Of a stretch of DNA of 64,000 bases, positions 45,076-54,557 are shown piece after piece. The DNA lies in contig NZ_JAHCTB010000001.1 of NCBI RefSeq assembly GCF_018476645.1, positions 62,001 through 126,000 of the forward strand, in the 5' to 3' direction. The notes under the pieces were generated by a model, which saw only the letters and a list, made by a program, of their open reading frames with translations, made no database searches and was not told where the DNA came from. The stretch's first letter is position 1; every line of letters begins with the position of its first letter. This DNA comes from Aequorivita echinoideorum (GTDB lineage: Bacteria > Bacteroidota > Bacteroidia > Flavobacteriales > Flavobacteriaceae). A program made the translations under genes and the position numbers.

Positions 45076-45144
45076 CTATTGATGGCAGTTAATGAGAAGG
45101 TGCCAGCATATTCTGCAAATATTATAATTAATGTGTATTTTCAT
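45076..45144 (-). CDS. Possible 22-codon leader peptide upstream of DAHP synthase
   Basis: Minus-strand ATG at 45144, TAG at 45076, ending about 29 bp before the hairpin. The peptide begins MKIHINYNICRICWHLL; it holds one Tyr and one Trp along with three Cys and three His, so it lacks the run of aromatic codons seen in classical leaders. No clear ribosome-binding site. Its position before a terminator-like hairpin is the only support. Confidence 0.3.
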   Translation of the reverse strand: MKIHINYNICRICWHLLINCHQ

Positions 45145-45235
45145 GACAGCTAAAATAGTTAATAAATACGGCAATAAAGATTTGTTTTGTAAAATTTTAA
45201 ATTATTTGGCGAAATGACTTCGGAAGAAATTTATG

Positions 45236-45243
45236 TAGCTTTG
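45236..45243 (+). promoter_or_regulatory. Probable -7 element for gldA
   Basis: TAGCTTTG fits TAnnTTTG and ends 13 bp before the gldA ATG, so the transcript would have a leader of only a few bases. Confidence 0.55.
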
Positions 45244-45256
45244 TCCCTGTTAAAAT

Positions 45257-46156
45257 ATGTCCATAAAAGTTGAAAATATAACCAAAACCTACGGCGAGCA
45301 AAAAGCGCTGGATAGTATTTCATTTGAAATTAAAAAAGGAGAAATCGTAGGGTTTCTTGGCCCGAACGGTGCCGGAAAATCTACAATGATGAAAATTTTA
45401 ACTTCGTTTTTGCCAGCTTCGGAAGGTGTGGCAATTGTCAATGGTTTTGTGGTGAGCAAAGATGATATTTCAGTAAAACGAAGTGTGGGCTATCTGCCAG
45501 AGCACAATCCGCTATATTTGGATATGTATGTTCGCGAATACCTGCTTTTCAATGCTGGGATTTATAATATTCACAAATCTGAAGTAGATTCAGTTATCGA
45601 AAAAACGGGCTTAACTCCGGAAGCAAATAAAAAAATAGCGCTGCTTTCAAAAGGATATCGCCAGCGTGTAGGACTGGCCAATGCGCTGTTGCACAACCCG
45701 GAAGTTCTTATTCTTGACGAGCCCACAACTGGTTTGGATCCCAACCAATTGATTGAAATCCGCCAGCTTATCAAGAATTTGGGAAAGGAAAAAACCGTTT
45801 TGCTCTCAACGCACATTATGCAGGAGGTCGAAGCTATTTGCGATAGGGTGATAATAATAAACAACGGTAAAATTGTGCTGGACAGAAAACTGGAGGATTT
45901 AAAACAAAACCAACAACAAATTATTGAGGTTGAATTTGATTATCGCGTGGAAGAAATTGCGCTTCAAAAAATTGCGAAGCTTGGTAAAGTTGAAAATTCG
46001 GTTGGATTTGTATATCTATTGTATTTTGATACGGAGCAAGATATGCGCGCAAAAGTTTTTGATTTTGCCCACGACAATGGATTGAAAATTCTTCAATTGC
46101 ATCAAAAAAACATTACCCTCGAAAAATTATTTTCTGAATTGACTATTCAAAAATAA
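45257..46156 (+). CDS. gldA: Gliding-motility ABC transporter ATPase GldA
   Basis: ATP-binding subunit of the GldA-GldF-GldG transporter needed for gliding in F. johnsoniae. Walker A LGPNGAGKSTMMKIL (about residue 37), Q-loop region VGYLPEHNPLYLDM, signature LSKGYRQRVGLANALL, Walker B VLILDEPTTGLDP, switch His in LLSTHIMQEVEAI. The C-terminal 85 residues match the GldA-type extension. The 299-residue length agrees with GldA. gldF and gldG are not adjacent. The gene tail overlaps the convergent GIN-domain gene by 14 bp. Confidence 0.9.
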   Translation: MSIKVENITKTYGEQKALDSISFEIKKGEIVGFLGPNGAGKSTMMKILTSFLPASEGVAIVNGFVVSKDDISVKRSVGYLPEHNPLYLDMYVREYLLFNAGIYNIHKSEVDSVIEKTGLTPEANKKIALLSKGYRQRVGLANALLHNPEVLILDEPTTGLDPNQLIEIRQLIKNLGKEKTVLLSTHIMQEVEAICDRVIIINNGKIVLDRKLEDLKQNQQQIIEVEFDYRVEEIALQKIAKLGKVENSVGFVYLLYFDTEQDMRAKVFDFAHDNGLKILQLHQKNITLEKLFSELTIQK

Positions 46157-46892
46157 GCCTGCCACGGTACAGTTCTTCTACCTCCACAACAGCCGGCCGA
46201 TTTTTTGAAATTACATTGCCCAAACTCACGATGGAACCTCTAATTGCCCGCTGGGGATTTACAAACATTTCACTGGTGCTTCGGTGAAAAATTGATAATG
46301 ATTGTACTTGTAGATCGGCAGCTTCAATTCTGCAATCGCCAGCAAAAAGACCGAACGAAGCATATTCCGCAGAACCTTTTAATCTGAAAACCGAAAGGCC
46401 ATTTGCGACAATACTCAAACTTTCCACATCCAAATCCAGAATAAAATCTCCATCTATATGATAGACATCCTCGTCCATTCTATCCTCGGACAGCAAAGTA
46501 AGTGACGGGTAGCGAAGAACCCCAATACTTTCAATGGGCAATCCTGTGCTGCTTCGTATTTCGGTGATGTTTGGTGCGGTTACATATACTTTTGTAATTC
46601 CGTAATCGCGAACCACGTTGCAACCGTTATTGTTATAAATGGAAAGAACGCCATTTTCAACCTTGAGCTCAATATCATTCATCAAATTTTCTCCAGATTC
46701 CACCGTAACTTTTTGCGTTTCGCCCTGCTGAATAAAAAGTTTTGTGCGTTCGTAGACTATGATTTTTGAGAACGTCGCCACGGTCATTTCAGTCTGGACA
46801 ATATCCCCAGCCGTTTGAAAGCAGTTGAGACCCTTTTCCGAATCACAACCCAAAAGGACTATAAGCGATACTATTAAGATTAATTTTTTCAT
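46143..46892 (-). CDS. GIN-domain (DUF2807) lipoprotein, copy 1
   Basis: A 249-residue lipoprotein (lipobox IVLLGCDSE, Cys 16). The rest is a right-handed beta structure of the putative auto-transporter adhesin head GIN domain: FSKIIVYERTKLFIQQGE, VTVESGENLMNDIELKVENG, YGITKVYVTAPNITEI and repeated short strands with ILDLDVESLSIVANG. It is a paralogue of the gene at 48088, with the same neighbour (a PagL-like barrel) upstream, so the pair is one half of a tandem duplication. Function unknown; surface-exposed. Confidence 0.85.
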   Translation of the reverse strand: MKKLILIVSLIVLLGCDSEKGLNCFQTAGDIVQTEMTVATFSKIIVYERTKLFIQQGETQKVTVESGENLMNDIELKVENGVLSIYNNNGCNVVRDYGITKVYVTAPNITEIRSSTGLPIESIGVLRYPSLTLLSEDRMDEDVYHIDGDFILDLDVESLSIVANGLSVFRLKGSAEYASFGLFAGDCRIEAADLQVQSLSIFHRSTSEMFVNPQRAIRGSIVSLGNVISKNRPAVVEVEELYRGRLIFE

Positions 46893-46917
46893 ATTTTTCC
46901 TGAAATTTCCAGAATTT

Positions 46918-48060
46918 CTAAAGTCTTATCCCTACGCTAAACTCAACAGCTTCGGCCTTTGCCCAATGCGCATGTACGGTTGCCGCCGCAAAAAATTGAT
47001 CATTGAAAAAATAACGTTTCAGCCCCAGCCTATTATACACCCTATTTTCAAATTCAAAGGGATAGTAAACATAATACCCTAATTGCGAAACAAATGCAAC
47101 TCTATTGAAACGCAGCTCGTGGCCCACAAAAACACCTACACGCTTATAATCCTCATCGCCGGACAGCCCAAGTTCTGAGTATGCAACGGACCGATAATAA
47201 ATCAATTCCTTTAAAAAATTTGAAAAATATACATCCACACCCGCTTGCAAGGTACTTTTGTAATTAATCCTTTTATCCGCAAAAACCGAAGCTACATAAA
47301 ATGGATATTGGCCTTGCCCTATCACATCACTCTCATTGAGTCCCGCTCTAAATACGAAATTGTATTTAACACGTTCCGCGTGGGTGGAACTCAATGAATC
47401 TGGCGTTTTGTTGTATTCTGGAAATTTTTCGTGATCCACTTGGTAACTGATTCCGGCATTAAATGCAAAAGTATTGGTGCTATTATTGGGTGCACGGAAA
47501 TTAGCATTACTATAATGTATAATTCCAAAACCTGCGTGAAACCCGAATCCACGCCAAACATTCTCACGAACATAATTCATCTTTAAAAAGGTAGTGCTCA
47601 GAAAACGGGAACCGTAAGCGTTGTTTTGATAATTGGTTTCCGCATCGTAAGGTTTTTCGGCGTAGGCAATTCCTTGGCCGAGCCTGATTACCAAATGTCT
47701 GTTATAAAAATACCAGTTGTAATGCCCGTAAACACCTATGTTTTCACCTAAAAATTCATTGTGCATATTTTGGTAAGCGACTGTAAAACCCCAATCCGGA
47801 AATCGATATCGGCGCTCCCATTCATTGAAACCGTACGTTTTTCGATTGTAACTTAAAATGAAACCAGTGGGATGTCCCGTAATTAAATGCGAAATATCCG
47901 GATTGTGCTCTAAAATGGTCCCGTAAAAATAATCCGCTTCAAGCGAAAATGGCTTCAGCTCTTCTTGTTGTGGAGCTTCAACTGTTGAAAAATCTTCTTC
48001 CTGCGAGAAAAGTGGAAAACTTAAAAAGAGGGAAATAAATAGCGGGAAAAAGTACTTCAT
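46918..48060 (-). CDS. PagL-like acyloxyacyl hydrolase (outer-membrane barrel), copy 1
   Basis: A 380-residue exported barrel (signal peptide MKYFFPLFISLFLSFPLFSQ) of the lipid A 3-O-deacylase type. The catalytic neighbourhood HYSNANFRAPNNSTN resembles the His-x-Ser-Asn of PagL, which removes an acyl chain from lipid A. Strands alternate along the whole length and the protein ends EFSVGIRL. It is paralogous to 48845-49960, sharing YFYGTIL, ISHLI and HPTGFILSYN with HPDGFILGFN. It precedes a GIN lipoprotein by 26 bp. Confidence 0.82.
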   Translation of the reverse strand: MKYFFPLFISLFLSFPLFSQEEDFSTVEAPQQEELKPFSLEADYFYGTILEHNPDISHLITGHPTGFILSYNRKTYGFNEWERRYRFPDWGFTVAYQNMHNEFLGENIGVYGHYNWYFYNRHLVIRLGQGIAYAEKPYDAETNYQNNAYGSRFLSTTFLKMNYVRENVWRGFGFHAGFGIIHYSNANFRAPNNSTNTFAFNAGISYQVDHEKFPEYNKTPDSLSSTHAERVKYNFVFRAGLNESDVIGQGQYPFYVASVFADKRINYKSTLQAGVDVYFSNFLKELIYYRSVAYSELGLSGDEDYKRVGVFVGHELRFNRVAFVSQLGYYVYYPFEFENRVYNRLGLKRYFFNDQFFAAATVHAHWAKAEAVEFSVGIRL

Positions 48061-48087
48061 ATTTTTTATAAGGCTGGTAAAGATAAA

Positions 48088-48843
48088 CTAATCTTCAAAT
48101 AATAACCTTCCCGTAAATATTTCTTTTACATCAATTATTGAAGGCCTGTTGTGCGAGATTATATCGCCAGTTCCCAAAATTTCCCCAACGATACTTCGTT
48201 CTGGATTCACTATCATTTTATTGGCACTTCTTTGGAAGACAGTCAATTCACCAATTAAAAAATTGGCTCCCTCAAATCTTGGATATTCATCGGCAAAGCC
48301 CAAACTCGCCGTTTCGGCAGTCCCGGTAATGTAAAAAACGCTTTGCCCGTTTGCTTCCACAATCAATTGCTGGCAATTCAAAATCAGATAAAAATCGCCA
48401 CTTTTCCTGATATTTTCCGGTCCGGCCGTGGTATTGCTAATTAAATGAAGTGTAGGGAAATTCAAAATTCCTTCGCCAATCACATCAAAAGCAGAACTAT
48501 TTCGTATTTCTGAAATATTCGGGGAAGTGACAAAAACCTTTGTAATTCCATATTCCCGAACCAAATTGCAACTGTTTTGGTCTTTCACCACAAGCGTTTC
48601 ACCTTCAATTGAAACAGAAACGTCGGGCATTAAATTTTCACCGGTTTCCAATACCACACATTGAACTTCACCCTGCTTCAAGTAAAGCGCAACCTCGTCC
48701 TCAATTCTAATTTTTGAAAAATCTGTAACGGAAATTTCTTTTGAAATAATACTTCCGGCCTTCTGAAAACAATCATTTGCGTTTTCTGAATCGCAGGAAA
48801 ACAGCATTGAAATTAATAGGAAGCAACCAAGTTTTCTCATCAT
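48088..48843 (-). CDS. GIN-domain lipoprotein, copy 2
   Basis: About 251 residues, lipobox LLISMLFSCDSEN (Cys about 17), then the same repeated-strand fold as copy 1 (NDCFQKAGSIISKEISV against NCFQTAGDIVQTEMTV; YGITKVFVTSPNISEIRNSS against YGITKVYVTAPNITEIRSST). I start at 48843, the ATG just after the stop of the upstream PagL-like gene; the longer reading to 48882 would overlap that gene. Codes for a surface or periplasmic lipoprotein of unknown function. Confidence 0.85.
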   Translation of the reverse strand: MMRKLGCFLLISMLFSCDSENANDCFQKAGSIISKEISVTDFSKIRIEDEVALYLKQGEVQCVVLETGENLMPDVSVSIEGETLVVKDQNSCNLVREYGITKVFVTSPNISEIRNSSAFDVIGEGILNFPTLHLISNTTAGPENIRKSGDFYLILNCQQLIVEANGQSVFYITGTAETASLGFADEYPRFEGANFLIGELTVFQRSANKMIVNPERSIVGEILGTGDIISHNRPSIIDVKEIFTGRLLFED

Positions 48844-48844
48844 T

Positions 48845-49960
48845 TTAGATTCTAATTCCCAATCCAAATTCCACGCCTTCAACCTTTGCTCCGTGCGATT
48901 TTAAAGTGATGGCGCTAAATAATTTTTCGGTAAAATAATATTTTAATCCTGCGCGAATGTACGTTTTGCCCTCAAAATCATACGGGTAGTAAACGTAATA
49001 ACCCAATTGCGAAACTACGGCCAACGCATTGATTCTCAATTCGTGGCCAGCAAAAATTCCGACACGTTTAAAATCCTCGTCGCCCTTTACACCAAAGCTG
49101 GGAAAAGCGATGGAAAGATATTCAATCTCCTTTTTAAGAAATGGCAAATAAAAAAAATCCGCACCCAATTGAAGCGAACTTTTATAGCTCAAACGCTTGT
49201 CAGCAAAGGCCGAAACCACAAAAAAGGGATGCTGGCCGAGATTGAGATAATCACTTTCGTTCAACCCGCCGCGCAAAACAAAATTGAATTTAATAGGTTC
49301 TGAAATTTTGTTGGGAACGGAATCGCGAATATATTCCGAAGCATTTTCATCCTCTAAAGCATAATTCACGCCCACATTTACAGCAAACGTATTGGTGCTG
49401 GAATTTGGCGCCTTAAAATTTCCGTTGGAATAATGTACCAACGAAATTCCCGTTTGCAACGCAAAATTTTTAAAAATATACGGCTTGTTGTAATTCAGCA
49501 TCACGTAAGTTGAGCTCAAAAAATGCGAACCATAAGCATTGTTTTTGAAATTTTTATCAAGGTCAAATGGATTCGTGTTGTACGCAATGCCCTGTCCAAT
49601 TCGTAAAAAGAGATTTCTTTTTAAAAAATAAAAATTGAAATGCCCATAAAGCCCATAATTTTCTCCCAAAACCGGATTATGCGGATTTTGGTGGACCATT
49701 GAAAAGCCCCAATCTGGATAGTTATATTCTTGGTGCCAGCGCTCTGTACCAAAGGTTTTATGGTTAAATCCCAAAATAAATCCGTCGGGATGTTCTTTTA
49801 TTAAATGTGAAATATCCTTATTGTGCCGAAGTATGGTTCCGTAGAAATAATTGGCGTCCACAAAAAAATTGGTACGATTGTTTTCCTGTGAAAAAACAAA
49901 GGATATATTAAAAATAAAAAACAAAAAAGCTAACCGGAACATCGTCGCAAATAAACGCAA
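48845..49960 (-). CDS. PagL-like acyloxyacyl hydrolase, copy 2
   Basis: A 371-residue outer-membrane barrel with signal peptide (LAFLFFIFNISFVFSQ) and the same core as copy 1, including VHYSNGNFKAPNSSTNTFA. The catalytic His-x-Ser-Asn is kept. It is 2 bp from metF's stop region upstream and directly followed by GIN copy 2, completing the duplicated two-gene module. The copies are clearly divergent, so the duplication is old. Confidence 0.82.
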   Translation of the reverse strand: MRLFATMFRLAFLFFIFNISFVFSQENNRTNFFVDANYFYGTILRHNKDISHLIKEHPDGFILGFNHKTFGTERWHQEYNYPDWGFSMVHQNPHNPVLGENYGLYGHFNFYFLKRNLFLRIGQGIAYNTNPFDLDKNFKNNAYGSHFLSSTYVMLNYNKPYIFKNFALQTGISLVHYSNGNFKAPNSSTNTFAVNVGVNYALEDENASEYIRDSVPNKISEPIKFNFVLRGGLNESDYLNLGQHPFFVVSAFADKRLSYKSSLQLGADFFYLPFLKKEIEYLSIAFPSFGVKGDEDFKRVGIFAGHELRINALAVVSQLGYYVYYPYDFEGKTYIRAGLKYYFTEKLFSAITLKSHGAKVEGVEFGLGIRI

Positions 49961-49962
49961 TC

Positions 49963-50919
49963 CTAAAATATCTGCGAAGCAATCTGTTTTATATTATCAC
50001 TTTTTCCCATAGAATAAAAATGCAGAAAAGGCACGCCGGCATCCATTAATTCCTTGCTTTGATTTATGCACCACTCAATACCCACCTCGCGCACTTGCTT
50101 GTTGTCCTTACATTTTATTACTTCCCGAACAAGCGAATCCGGCAAATCCACCTTAAACCTATGTGGAATCAAATTGAGATGTTTGCTCACCGCAATAGGC
50201 TTCAACCCTGGAATTATAGGAACATCGATGCCTTCATCCTTACACTTTTTTTGAAATTCAAAGAATTTTTTATTGTCAAAAAACATTTGCGTTACCACGT
50301 ATTTTGCACCGTTTTTTATTTTCTTTTTTAGGAAATGAATGTCGCTTTCCACGCTTGGGGCCTCCATGTGTTTTTCCGGATATCCCGCCACGCCCACACA
50401 AAAATCGGTAGGACTGCTGTTTTGAAGCTCATCATCAAGATACGTGGCATTATTCATATCCTTTATTTGCGAGACAAGATCACATGCATATTTGTGCCCA
50501 TTTTTTTCGGGCGTAAAATAGGTTTCACTTTTCACGGCATCGCCACGAAGCGCCATCACATTATCAATCCCCAAAAACTGAAGATCTATCAAAAAATTTT
50601 CGGTCTCTTCTTTCGTAAAACCTCCGCAGAGAATATGCGGCACGGCATCTACGTGATATCTATTTTGAATTGCGGCACAAATCCCTACTGTTCCCGGTCT
50701 TTTACGCACAACTTTTCGTTCAATCAAACCGTTGGGAAGTTCCTTAAAACTGTACTCCTCGCGGTGGTAGGTTACGTTTATATAGGGCGGTTTAAACTCC
50801 ATCAACGGGTCAATATTGTTGAAAATGGAATGTATGTTTTCGCCCTTTAAAGGCGGTAAAATCTCAAACGAAAATTGTGTTTTTCCGTTGCCGTTTTTTA
50901 TGTGTTCGGTTACTTTCAT
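49963..50919 (-). CDS. metF: Methylenetetrahydrofolate reductase MetF
   Basis: Makes 5-methyltetrahydrofolate, the methyl donor for MetH. The 318-residue TIM barrel starts MKVTEHIKNGNGKTQFSFEI and has LPPLKGENIHSIF, CGGFTKEETENFLID, VMALRGDAV (flavin region), GVAGYPEKHMEAP and TQMFFDNKKFFEF. It starts right at the metH2 stop with no gap, closing a methionine operon that begins with metH1 behind a SAM riboswitch. The final segment PFLHFYSMGKSDNIKQI is conserved. Confidence 0.95.
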   Translation of the reverse strand: MKVTEHIKNGNGKTQFSFEILPPLKGENIHSIFNNIDPLMEFKPPYINVTYHREEYSFKELPNGLIERKVVRKRPGTVGICAAIQNRYHVDAVPHILCGGFTKEETENFLIDLQFLGIDNVMALRGDAVKSETYFTPEKNGHKYACDLVSQIKDMNNATYLDDELQNSSPTDFCVGVAGYPEKHMEAPSVESDIHFLKKKIKNGAKYVVTQMFFDNKKFFEFQKKCKDEGIDVPIIPGLKPIAVSKHLNLIPHRFKVDLPDSLVREVIKCKDNKQVREVGIEWCINQSKELMDAGVPFLHFYSMGKSDNIKQIASQIF

Positions 50920-53900
50920 CTAATCAGCAAGGTTTGTTTTCAGCCAATTGGTGGCTTCTTCTAAATTCATATTTTTTCGCTTAGCGAAATCTTCCACTTG
51001 ATCCTCCTTTATTTTTCCGAGGCCAAAATAGCGCGCCTCGGGATTCGCAAAATAATAGCCCGAAACCGAAGCTGCCGGCCACATGGCCAAACTTTCGGTG
51101 AGCTCCACGCCTATATTTTCTTTAACTTTCAGCACATCCCAAATAGTGAGTTTTTCCAAATGATCCGGACAAGCGGGATAACCCGGCGCGGGACGTATTC
51201 CTTTATATTTTTCTGAAATTAAATCCTCGTTTGTAAGATTTTCTTCAGAAGCGTAACCCCAATATTCGGTGCGCACTTTTTTGTGAAGATATTCCGCAAA
51301 GGCCTCTGCCAAACGGTCCGCCAACGCTTTTACCATTATGGAATTATAATCATCGTGCTCTTTCTCATATTTTGAAGCCAATTCAGCAGTGCCAAAACCC
51401 GTACTTACACAGAAACAGCCGATATAATCTTGAATTCCAATTTTCTTTGGCGCGATAAAATCGGCCAATGCAAGGTTCGGTTTTCCGGTGGCTTTTTGGG
51501 ATTGTTGGCGAAGCGTTCGCAAAAAATAATTTTGAATTCTGAATTCTAAATTTTGAATTATTATATCATCATCATTTACTGAATTTGCCTCAAAAATCCC
51601 AAAGACGGCTCGTGCTTCCAAAAGTTTTTCTGAAATGATTTTGTCGAGCATTTTTTGGGCATCAGCAAATAATTCCGAAGCTTGCGTGCCCACAATTTTG
51701 TCTTTCAAAATATTCGGAAATTTTCCGTGCAGTTCCCAGCTTCTGAAAAAGGGCGTCCAATCGATGTAATCCTTCAAAATATTCAAATCGAAATCCTTCA
51801 AAACCTGCACACCCAATTGTTTCGGTTTTTTTATTACCGCGGAATTCCAATCAATTTGGAACTTGTTTTTTCGAGCTTCCTCGATTGAAACATAGGTTTT
51901 TACGGTTTGCCTTTTCAAAAAATCGTTTCTGAAAACTTCATATTCCCTTTTCAGATTTTCTTTGTACGAAACTGACGTTTCCTTTTTCAATAAATCGCCA
52001 ACCACAGTCACCGCCCGGGAAGCGTCATTTATATGAACCACCGCACATTCGTACTCGGGATCAATTTTTACGGCCGTGTGTGCTTTGCTTGTGGTTGCGC
52101 CACCAATCAATAACGGAACTTTGAAATTTTGGCGTTGCATTTCCTTCGCCAAAAAGACCATTTCGTCCAACGAAGGCGTGATCAAACCGCTCAAACCAAT
52201 GGCATCCACGTTTTCCTCTTTTGCGGTTGCGATTATTTTTTCGGGCGGCACCATCACGCCCAAATCAATTATTTCGTAATTGTTGCACGCCAAAACAACG
52301 CCCACGATATTTTTCCCGATGTCGTGAACATCGCCTTTTACGGTTGCCATTAGTATAACTCCTGCCCCCCTGCCCCCCGAAGGGGAGTTCTGTGGATTAC
52401 TTTCTGAGGAAAGTTCTTTTAATCTTTTAAAAATTGTCTCGAGGACTTTATCTGTATTTTTGAATACTTCTTCATTTGTAAAACGGATTACTTTATATCC
52501 TTTTTTTTCAAGCCACTCTGTTCTTTCTCCATCTTTTAGCTTGTGTTCTGGAAGCTGATGTATTAGTCCATCGATTTCAATTATTAGATTTTTCTTTAAG
52601 CATATAAAATCTGCTATGTAGGAGCCGATAATATGCTGTCTTCGAAATTTATAGCCTTCAAGATTTTTTCCGCGTAATAAATTCCACAATATCCTTTCGG
52701 CATCTGTGGGTACACTACGCATTTTTTTTGCAAAATCCTTCATCAACCCATAGAGCATTGGGTCTGCCGTCTTCCAATTATAAGTTCTTTTATCAGATTT
52801 TTTTTCGTCCAGTTGGAAGCTCCCCCCTTCGGGGGGCAGGGGGGGCTTTATGTAAGGAAGCAAGTACGCCACGGCTTTTTTCATCACGCGCGCACTTTTC
52901 ACCACTTGCGGCAAAAACATTTTCCCGCTTCCGAAGAGGTCACCAACCACGTTCATCCCCATCATTAAATGGCCCTCGATTACCTCAATGGGTTTTGAAA
53001 CGCTAATTCTGGCTTCTTCGATATCTTCCAAAATAAATTCGTCGATTCCCTTTACCAAAGCTCTGGTAATACGATCTTGCAACGGTTCTTCGCGCCACGA
53101 AAGATCGATTTTACTTTCCTTTGAAGTTCCTTTTACGGTTTCGGCAAAATCGAGCAGGCGTTCCGTAGCATCATCGCGACGGTCGAGCATAACGTCTTCC
53201 ACGCGTTCCAATAGATCTTTCGGAATATTATCGTACACCTCCAACAGCGCAGGATTTACAATGCCGATATTCATTCCCGCTTTAATGGCGTGATACAAAA
53301 AAACGGAATGCATCGCTTCCCGCACGGGGTCATTTCCCCGGAAACTGAAAGAAACATTGCTCACGCCCCCGCTCACGCTCACGTGTGGCAGATTTTCCCG
53401 AACCCAGCGCGTGGCTTCAATAAAATCGATTGCGTTTCGGCGGTGCTCGTCCATTCCCGTGGCGACGGGAAAAATGTTAAGATCGAAAATGATGTCTTCG
53501 GGAGCGAATTTTACTTGATTCACCAAAATATCATAGGAGCGTTTGGCGATTTCAATTCGTCTTTCGTAATTGTCAGCTTGGCCCACTTCATCAAAAGCCA
53601 TTACGATTACCGCGGCACCGTAGCGTTTTATGCGTTTTGCGTGATGGATAAATTCGGCCTCGCCTTCCTTTAAACTGATGGAATTCACCACACATTTGCC
53701 CTGCACCACTTGCAAACCGGCTTCGATAATTTCCCACTTACTGCTGTCAATCATAATGGGAACGCGTGAAATATCGGGCTCTGCGACAACAAGATTTAAG
53801 AATTTCACCATCGCCTCTTTGCCATCGATCAAACCATCATCCATATTCACGTCGATGATCTGCGCGCCATTTTCCACTTGCTCGCGGGCCACGGAAAGCG

Positions 53901-54075
53901 CTTCCTCAAAATTCCCTTCTTTTATCAATCGAAGAAATTTCTTTGAACCTGCCACATTGGTGCGTTCCCCCACGTTTATAAAATTGCTTTCGGGGGTTAT
54001 TATAAGCGGTTCTAAGCCAGATAATTTTAAATATCTTGGTTGTTGGTTGATAGTTGATGGTTGATCGGCTTTCAT
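50920..54075 (-). CDS. metH: Methionine synthase large part (MetH2) interrupted in frame by a DUF559 domain
   Basis: The cobalamin part of a split MetH, 1051 residues against about 890 expected. Domains: pterin-binding ([19 protein letters not shown], residues 30-290), B12 cap (330-408), inserted DUF559 endonuclease-like ORF (409-573), B12-binding with GDVHDIGKN (about 581), and SAM-binding activation domain with [12 protein letters not shown]. The N-terminus [13 protein letters not shown] is read from a 7-bp repeat, and [12 protein letters not shown] (about 838-849) from another. All intrusions keep the frame. Whether the enlarged enzyme works is not known, but the frame is intact over 3 kb, so it is probably functional. 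Coupled to the upstream four-helix gene by TAATG. Confidence 0.93.
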   Translation of the reverse strand: MKADQPSTINQQPRYLKLSGLEPLIITPESNFINVGERTNVAGSKKFLRLIKEGNFEEALSVAREQVENGAQIIDVNMDDGLIDGKEAMVKFLNLVVAEPDISRVPIMIDSSKWEIIEAGLQVVQGKCVVNSISLKEGEAEFIHHAKRIKRYGAAVIVMAFDEVGQADNYERRIEIAKRSYDILVNQVKFAPEDIIFDLNIFPVATGMDEHRRNAIDFIEATRWVRENLPHVSVSGGVSNVSFSFRGNDPVREAMHSVFLYHAIKAGMNIGIVNPALLEVYDNIPKDLLERVEDVMLDRRDDATERLLDFAETVKGTSKESKIDLSWREEPLQDRITRALVKGIDEFILEDIEEARISVSKPIEVIEGHLMMGMNVVGDLFGSGKMFLPQVVKSARVMKKAVAYLLPYIKPPLPPEGGSFQLDEKKSDKRTYNWKTADPMLYGLMKDFAKKMRSVPTDAERILWNLLRGKNLEGYKFRRQHIIGSYIADFICLKKNLIIEIDGLIHQLPEHKLKDGERTEWLEKKGYKVIRFTNEEVFKNTDKVLETIFKRLKELSSESNPQNSPSGGRGAGVILMATVKGDVHDIGKNIVGVVLACNNYEIIDLGVMVPPEKIIATAKEENVDAIGLSGLITPSLDEMVFLAKEMQRQNFKVPLLIGGATTSKAHTAVKIDPEYECAVVHINDASRAVTVVGDLLKKETSVSYKENLKREYEVFRNDFLKRQTVKTYVSIEEARKNKFQIDWNSAVIKKPKQLGVQVLKDFDLNILKDYIDWTPFFRSWELHGKFPNILKDKIVGTQASELFADAQKMLDKIISEKLLEARAVFGIFEANSVNDDDIIIQNLEFRIQNYFLRTLRQQSQKATGKPNLALADFIAPKKIGIQDYIGCFCVSTGFGTAELASKYEKEHDDYNSIMVKALADRLAEAFAEYLHKKVRTEYWGYASEENLTNEDLISEKYKGIRPAPGYPACPDHLEKLTIWDVLKVKENIGVELTESLAMWPAASVSGYYFANPEARYFGLGKIKEDQVEDFAKRKNMNLEEATNWLKTNLAD
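51528..51562. repeat. Heptamer tract translated inside MetH2
   Basis: Units AATTTTG, AATTCTG, AATTCTA, AATTTTG, AATTATT. On the minus strand they encode [12 protein letters not shown] between the ANSVNDDDI and [10 protein letters not shown] motifs of the activation domain, a surface-loop position where family members normally have unrelated residues. Confidence 0.85.
52357..52849 (-). mobile_element. DUF559 endonuclease-like ORF inserted in frame in metH2
   Basis: Residues 409-573 of MetH2 match a whole DUF559 (Vsr-like, PD-(D/E)xK) protein: [53 protein letters not shown] and [16 protein letters not shown], ending [11 protein letters not shown]. Its edges are inverted GC-rich palindromes: CCCCCCGAAGGGGAG at 52373-52387 and CTCCCCCCTTCGGGGGG at 52820-52836. 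The insert lies in the linker before the B12 domain. Stand-alone DUF559 proteins of the same sequence type are common in Bacteroidota. Not an intein: no splicing residues at the borders. Confidence 0.85.
54038..54065. repeat. Heptamer tract encoding the MetH2 N-terminus
   Basis: Units GGTTGTT, GGTTGAT, AGTTGAT, GGTTGAT. They encode residues 4-13 of MetH2 ([10 protein letters not shown]). Confidence 0.85.
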
Positions 54076-54428
54076 TATAATTTTTTGTAATATTTAATAA
54101 ATCCGTTCAACAATTTTTTACAACTTTCAATTTGAGTATTGATTTCATTTAATTGACTTTTATTTATGAAATCTTGATCCAATGCTAAAAATAATTGTGT
54201 TTCCAATTCATATAAAGAACCTCGTGAGATATATAGAAATTGAATTGTGTCTTTGGAAGTTCTTCTCCCACAACCTTCTGCAATATTTGATGGAATAGAA
54301 ACAGCGCACCTTCTTATTTGGTTTGTCAGACCATATAATTCCTCTTTCGGAAAACTTTTCGTCAATTCATAAGTTGAGTTGACCAATTCCCGAGAAAATT
54401 TCCATACATCCAAATCCCTATATTCCAT
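54075..54428 (-). CDS. Four-helix-bundle protein (IVS family) upstream of metH2
   Basis: A 117-residue helical protein of the same family as the ORF in the dcw cluster: [59 protein letters not shown]. Motif [12 protein letters not shown] is typical of the IVS four-helix-bundle family. The two copies in the window are only distantly similar. It shares one base with metH2 (TAATG) and lies between heptamer tracts at 54038 and 54558. It separates the dehydratase gene and metH2 in a methionine operon where it has no expected role. Confidence 0.92.
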   Translation of the reverse strand: MEYRDLDVWKFSRELVNSTYELTKSFPKEELYGLTNQIRRCAVSIPSNIAEGCGRRTSKDTIQFLYISRGSLYELETQLFLALDQDFINKSQLNEINTQIESCKKLLNGFIKYYKKL

Positions 54429-54557
54429 TATTTGGTTATTTGTTTTTTGTTGAAGGTTGATGGATTTTCATTTTGATATTTATTAAACCGTTTATATTTC
54501 TAATCTAATTTTACTAATCTATATTGCTATTAATATGTTGGTTCCTAGAATATTTCC

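Noticed and set aside
52357-52849. Intein in MetH2
   Set aside because: The inserted domain lacks the Cys/Ser start, His-Asn end and block B/F motifs of inteins; it matches DUF559 over its whole length instead.
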